Shown here one piece after another: positions 5,339 to 7,295 of a stretch of DNA of 7,295 nucleotides (position 1 is its first letter; every line of letters begins with the position of its first letter). The position numbers were made by a program, and so were the translations under genes. The notes beneath the pieces were generated by a model, which did no database searches, was not told the origin of the DNA, and saw nothing but the letters and a program-made list of their open reading frames with translations. This DNA comes from Gemmatimonadota bacterium. GTDB taxonomy: Bacteria; Gemmatimonadota; Gemmatimonadetes; Gemmatimonadales; Gemmatimonadaceae. The DNA is taken from assembly GCA_029884515.1 (NCBI GenBank), contig JAOUHR010000087.1, positions 1 to 7,295 on the forward strand. The letters run 5' to 3'.

Positions 5339-7295
5339 TCACTCCCCGTACGGCACCCAGATGTTCTTCACCTGCGTGGCCTCGCGCAGGAACTCGCGCG
5401 CCTCGCGCTCCGTGGCGCCGTACCAGTCCGTCGCGCCGGCGTGGCACCAGGTGCGCTTCATGTTCGACGCCGACGCGAACTCCACCGCCTTGGCGCCGGC
5501 GACCGAGCCCCAGTACCAGAAGCCCTCCACGTCGTCGTGCTCGGCGAGCGTCCTGGCGAGGGCGTCCCGTCCGCCGGTGACGATGTTGATCACGCCCGCC
5601 GGGACATCGGAGCTCTCGAACACCGTGTAGAGGTCGGTGGCCGCGAGCGGATGCGGTTCACTCGGCAGCGCGACCACCGTGTTCCCCGTGGCGACGAGCG
5701 GCGCGACGGTGGAGACGAAGCCGAGCAGCGGCGCCTCGTCGGGCGCCGCGACGGCGACGACGCCGATGGGTTCGTGCATCGCGAGCGCGACGCCACGGAT
5801 GGGAACCTGATGCACGGCACCGTCCCACTTGTCGGCCCAGGCCGCGAAGGTGAAGAGGCGCGCGACACTCGTCTCCACTTCGCGCGCGGCCGCGGCCGCC
5901 GAGGCGCCGGTCATCGTGCGGAGCCGTGTCGCGAACTCGTCGCCGCGCGCGCTCAGGTTCTCGCCGATGTAGTAGAGGATCTGCGCGCGGAGGTGCGCCG
6001 TGCTGCGCGCCCACCCCTTGGCCGCCGCCTGCGCTGCCTCGACCGCGTTGCGGATGTCCTTGCGGTTCCCTTCCCCCACCTCGCCGACGCGCTGTCCCCT
6101 GTGCCCCGTGATCACTCGCGAGTATCCCGCGTCGGGGCGCGCCTGCTTGCCGCCGATGAAGAGTTTGGGGGTGCGATCAACTGAAGGAAGGGAGGTGGGA
6201 GGTGTGAGGTGTGAGGAGGACTGCCCGCGGGAGGCGACCTTCTTCGTTGCGCGCGTCGGAGTCACCTCACTCCTCCCACCTCCCACCTCACGCCTGCAGT
6301 ACTCGAACATCCCTTCGCGCCCTCCTTCCCTGCCGAACCCCGACTCGCGGTACCCGCCGAACCCCGCCGCCGCATCGAAGAGATTGGTCGCGTTCACCCA
6401 GACCACGCCCGCCTTGACCCTGGGCGCGATGTCGAGGGCGAGGTTGATGTTCTCCGTCCAGACGCTCGCCGCGAGGCCGAACGGGGTGTTGTTCGCCAGC
6501 GCCACGGACTCCTCGGGCGTGCGGAAGGTCATGGCCACCAGCACCGGGCCGAAGATCTCCACCTGCGCGATGGTGCTCGCGGGCTCGACGTTGGTGAAGA
6601 GCGTGGGCGGATAGAAGCAGCCGTCCTTCGGCACGCCCCAGGAGGGCTGCCACATCTCGGCGCCCTCCTCACGGCCCTGCTTCACGAGGGCCTTGATGCG
6701 GTCGAGCTGTTCCGGCGCGACGATCGCGCCCATGTCCACCGCCTTGTCGAGCGGCTTGCCCACGCGGAGCTTCTCCATCCGCGCGCGCAGCTTCGCGATC
6801 AGGCGGTCGTGGATCCCCTCCTGCACGAGCAGGCGCGAGCCGGCGCAGCAGACCTGGCCCTGGTTGAACCAGATCGCGTCCACCACGCCCTCCACCACGC
6901 TGTCGAGGTCGGCGTCCTCATACACGATGAAGGGAGACTTGCCGCCAAGCTCGAGCGAGAGCTTCTTGCCGCTCCCCGCCGTCGCCTTGCGGATGATGCG
7001 GCCGACGTCGGTCGAGCCGGTGAAGGCGATCTTGTCCACGTCGTCGTGCGCGACGAGCGCGGCGCCGGTACGGCCGTCGCCGGTGAGGATGTTCAGCACG
7101 CCCGGCGGGAGCCCCGCCTCGTGCGCCAGCTCGGCGAAGAGGAGCGCCGAGAGCGGCGTGTACTCCGCCGGCTTGAGCACCACCGTGTTCCCCGCCGCGA
7201 GCGCCGGCGCGACCTTCCACGCCAGCATGAGCAGCGGGAAGTTCCACGGGATGATCTGCCCCACCACACCCACGGGGCCGTAGCCCTCGAACTCC
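5339..7295 (-). CDS. ALDH16-type aldehyde dehydrogenase: active domain fused to degenerate second ALDH domain (5' end beyond right edge)
   Basis: The frame is open to the right edge, so the N-terminus (perhaps 130-140 residues) is missing and 651 residues are visible. The GTG at 7273 is an internal Val, not a start. Domain 1 (visible 1-333) is an NAD(P)+-dependent aldehyde dehydrogenase with IIPWNFP (oxyanion Asn18), LKPAE (Lys41), FTGSTDVG, ELGGK (general base Glu115), NQGQVCCAGSR (catalytic Cys149) and EIFGP (Glu246). A Gly/Ser/Thr/Pro-rich linker (about 334-373) follows, then a second ALDH-like domain (374-651) that starts KLFIGG. That domain keeps a Rossmann-like region, but PWN is replaced by APDE (near 517-520), KPAE by LPSE (543-546) and GSTxVG by WGSVAG. 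It ends before any ELGGK, catalytic Cys or EIFGP. A complete ALDH followed by a shortened, dead one is the ALDH16 plan. The natural substrate is not shown; acetaldehyde from DeoC is a reasonable guess given nearby deoB and cdd. Confidence 0.94.
   Translation of the reverse strand, partial: EFEGYGPVGVVGQIIPWNFPLLMLAWKVAPALAAGNTVVLKPAEYTPLSALLFAELAHEAGLPPGVLNILTGDGRTGAALVAHDDVDKIAFTGSTDVGRIIRKATAGSGKKLSLELGGKSPFIVYEDADLDSVVEGVVDAIWFNQGQVCCAGSRLLVQEGIHDRLIAKLRARMEKLRVGKPLDKAVDMGAIVAPEQLDRIKALVKQGREEGAEMWQPSWGVPKDGCFYPPTLFTNVEPASTIAQVEIFGPVLVAMTFRTPEESVALANNTPFGLAASVWTENINLALDIAPRVKAGVVWVNATNLFDAAAGFGGYRESGFGREGGREGMFEYCRREVGGGRSEVTPTRATKKVASRGQSSSHLTPPTSLPSVDRTPKLFIGGKQARPDAGYSRVITGHRGQRVGEVGEGNRKDIRNAVEAAQAAAKGWARSTAHLRAQILYYIGENLSARGDEFATRLRTMTGASAAAAAREVETSVARLFTFAAWADKWDGAVHQVPIRGVALAMHEPIGVVAVAAPDEAPLLGFVSTVAPLVATGNTVVALPSEPHPLAATDLYTVFESSDVPAGVINIVTGGRDALARTLAEHDDVEGFWYWGSVAGAKAVEFASASNMKRTWCHAGATDWYGATEREAREFLREATQVKNIWVPYGE
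6190..6291. repeat. Inverted pair of heptamer-repeat arms inside the aldehyde dehydrogenase linker
   Basis: The left arm (6190-6217, plus strand) is four consecutive heptamers fitting GKGAGGW. The right arm (6264-6291) read on the minus strand is also four heptamers of the same consensus. The arms pair at 24 of 28 positions, including an uninterrupted 13-bp core GAGGTGGGAGGTG (6192-6204 with 6277-6289), around a 46-base loop. In the mRNA the G-rich arm comes first and encodes the Gly/Arg/Glu-rich part of the linker (visible residues about 336-344). The C-rich arm encodes its Ser/Thr/Pro-rich part (about 360-369). It can fold as a long hairpin in RNA, and the G-runs could also allow two-layer G-quadruplexes. 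No transposase or target-site duplication is visible. Confidence 0.85.

Noticed and set aside
4585..5580. 331-codon plus-strand frame overlapping mazG and the dehydrogenase end
   Set aside because: It is extremely Arg/Ala/Gly-rich, is out of frame with the clear MazG motifs, and continues antisense to the dehydrogenase. It is a shadow frame.
6190..6291. CRISPR or insertion-sequence ends
   Set aside because: The units are seven bases long, contiguous within each arm and inverted between arms, with no spacers, no transposase and an uninterrupted reading frame through them.
7271..7273. GTG as the start of the aldehyde dehydrogenase
   Set aside because: It is the Val inside the conserved 'YGPVGVVGQIIPWN' stretch in the middle of an ALDH domain, and the frame stays open to the window edge.

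Overview
The window is GC-rich DNA with almost no space between genes and strong GC bias at third codon positions. I did not compute the composition. The signal-peptide-bearing barrel-like protein and lipoprotein point to a Gram-negative (diderm) bacterium. Protein style (a DNRLRE-like lipoprotein beside a PorV/FadL-like outer-membrane protein, an ALDH16-type enzyme, high GC) is most like Gemmatimonadota. That assignment is inference from memory; there is no rRNA or marker gene to settle it.

Layout. Positions 1-4485 hold five minus-strand genes that read, in transcription order, alr (alanine racemase), deoB (phosphopentomutase), cdd (cytidine deaminase), a putative lipoprotein, and the N-terminal part of a putative outer-membrane barrel protein cut by the left edge. 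All four junctions are stop/start overlaps (ATGA or TGATG), so this is very likely one translationally coupled operon. A 34-bp gap separates alr from the divergent plus-strand mazG (4520-5314). After a 24-bp convergent gap comes a minus-strand gene that runs off the right edge (5339-7295). It encodes a two-domain, ALDH16-type aldehyde dehydrogenase, with a catalytically complete first domain and a degenerate second one. No intergenic stretch exceeds 34 bp, and I found no tRNA, rRNA, CRISPR or transposase.

How the genes fit together. Cdd and DeoB belong to nucleoside salvage and catabolism: deamination of cytidine/deoxycytidine, and conversion of (deoxy)ribose-1-phosphate to the 5-phosphate. 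MazG is a nucleotide house-cleaning pyrophosphohydrolase. The aldehyde dehydrogenase could oxidise the acetaldehyde released when deoxyribose-5-phosphate is cleaved by DeoC, which is not in the window. The theme is therefore nucleotide and deoxyribose metabolism, with an amino-acid racemase and two envelope proteins sharing the cdd/deoB operon.

The most unusual feature is inside the dehydrogenase gene. The segment coding for the linker between its two domains contains two arms, each made of four copies of a G-rich heptamer, in inverted orientation (6190-6217 and 6264-6291). It looks like an intergenic-type repeat that has been accommodated in frame. I see no clear sign of a wholly new multi-gene system.
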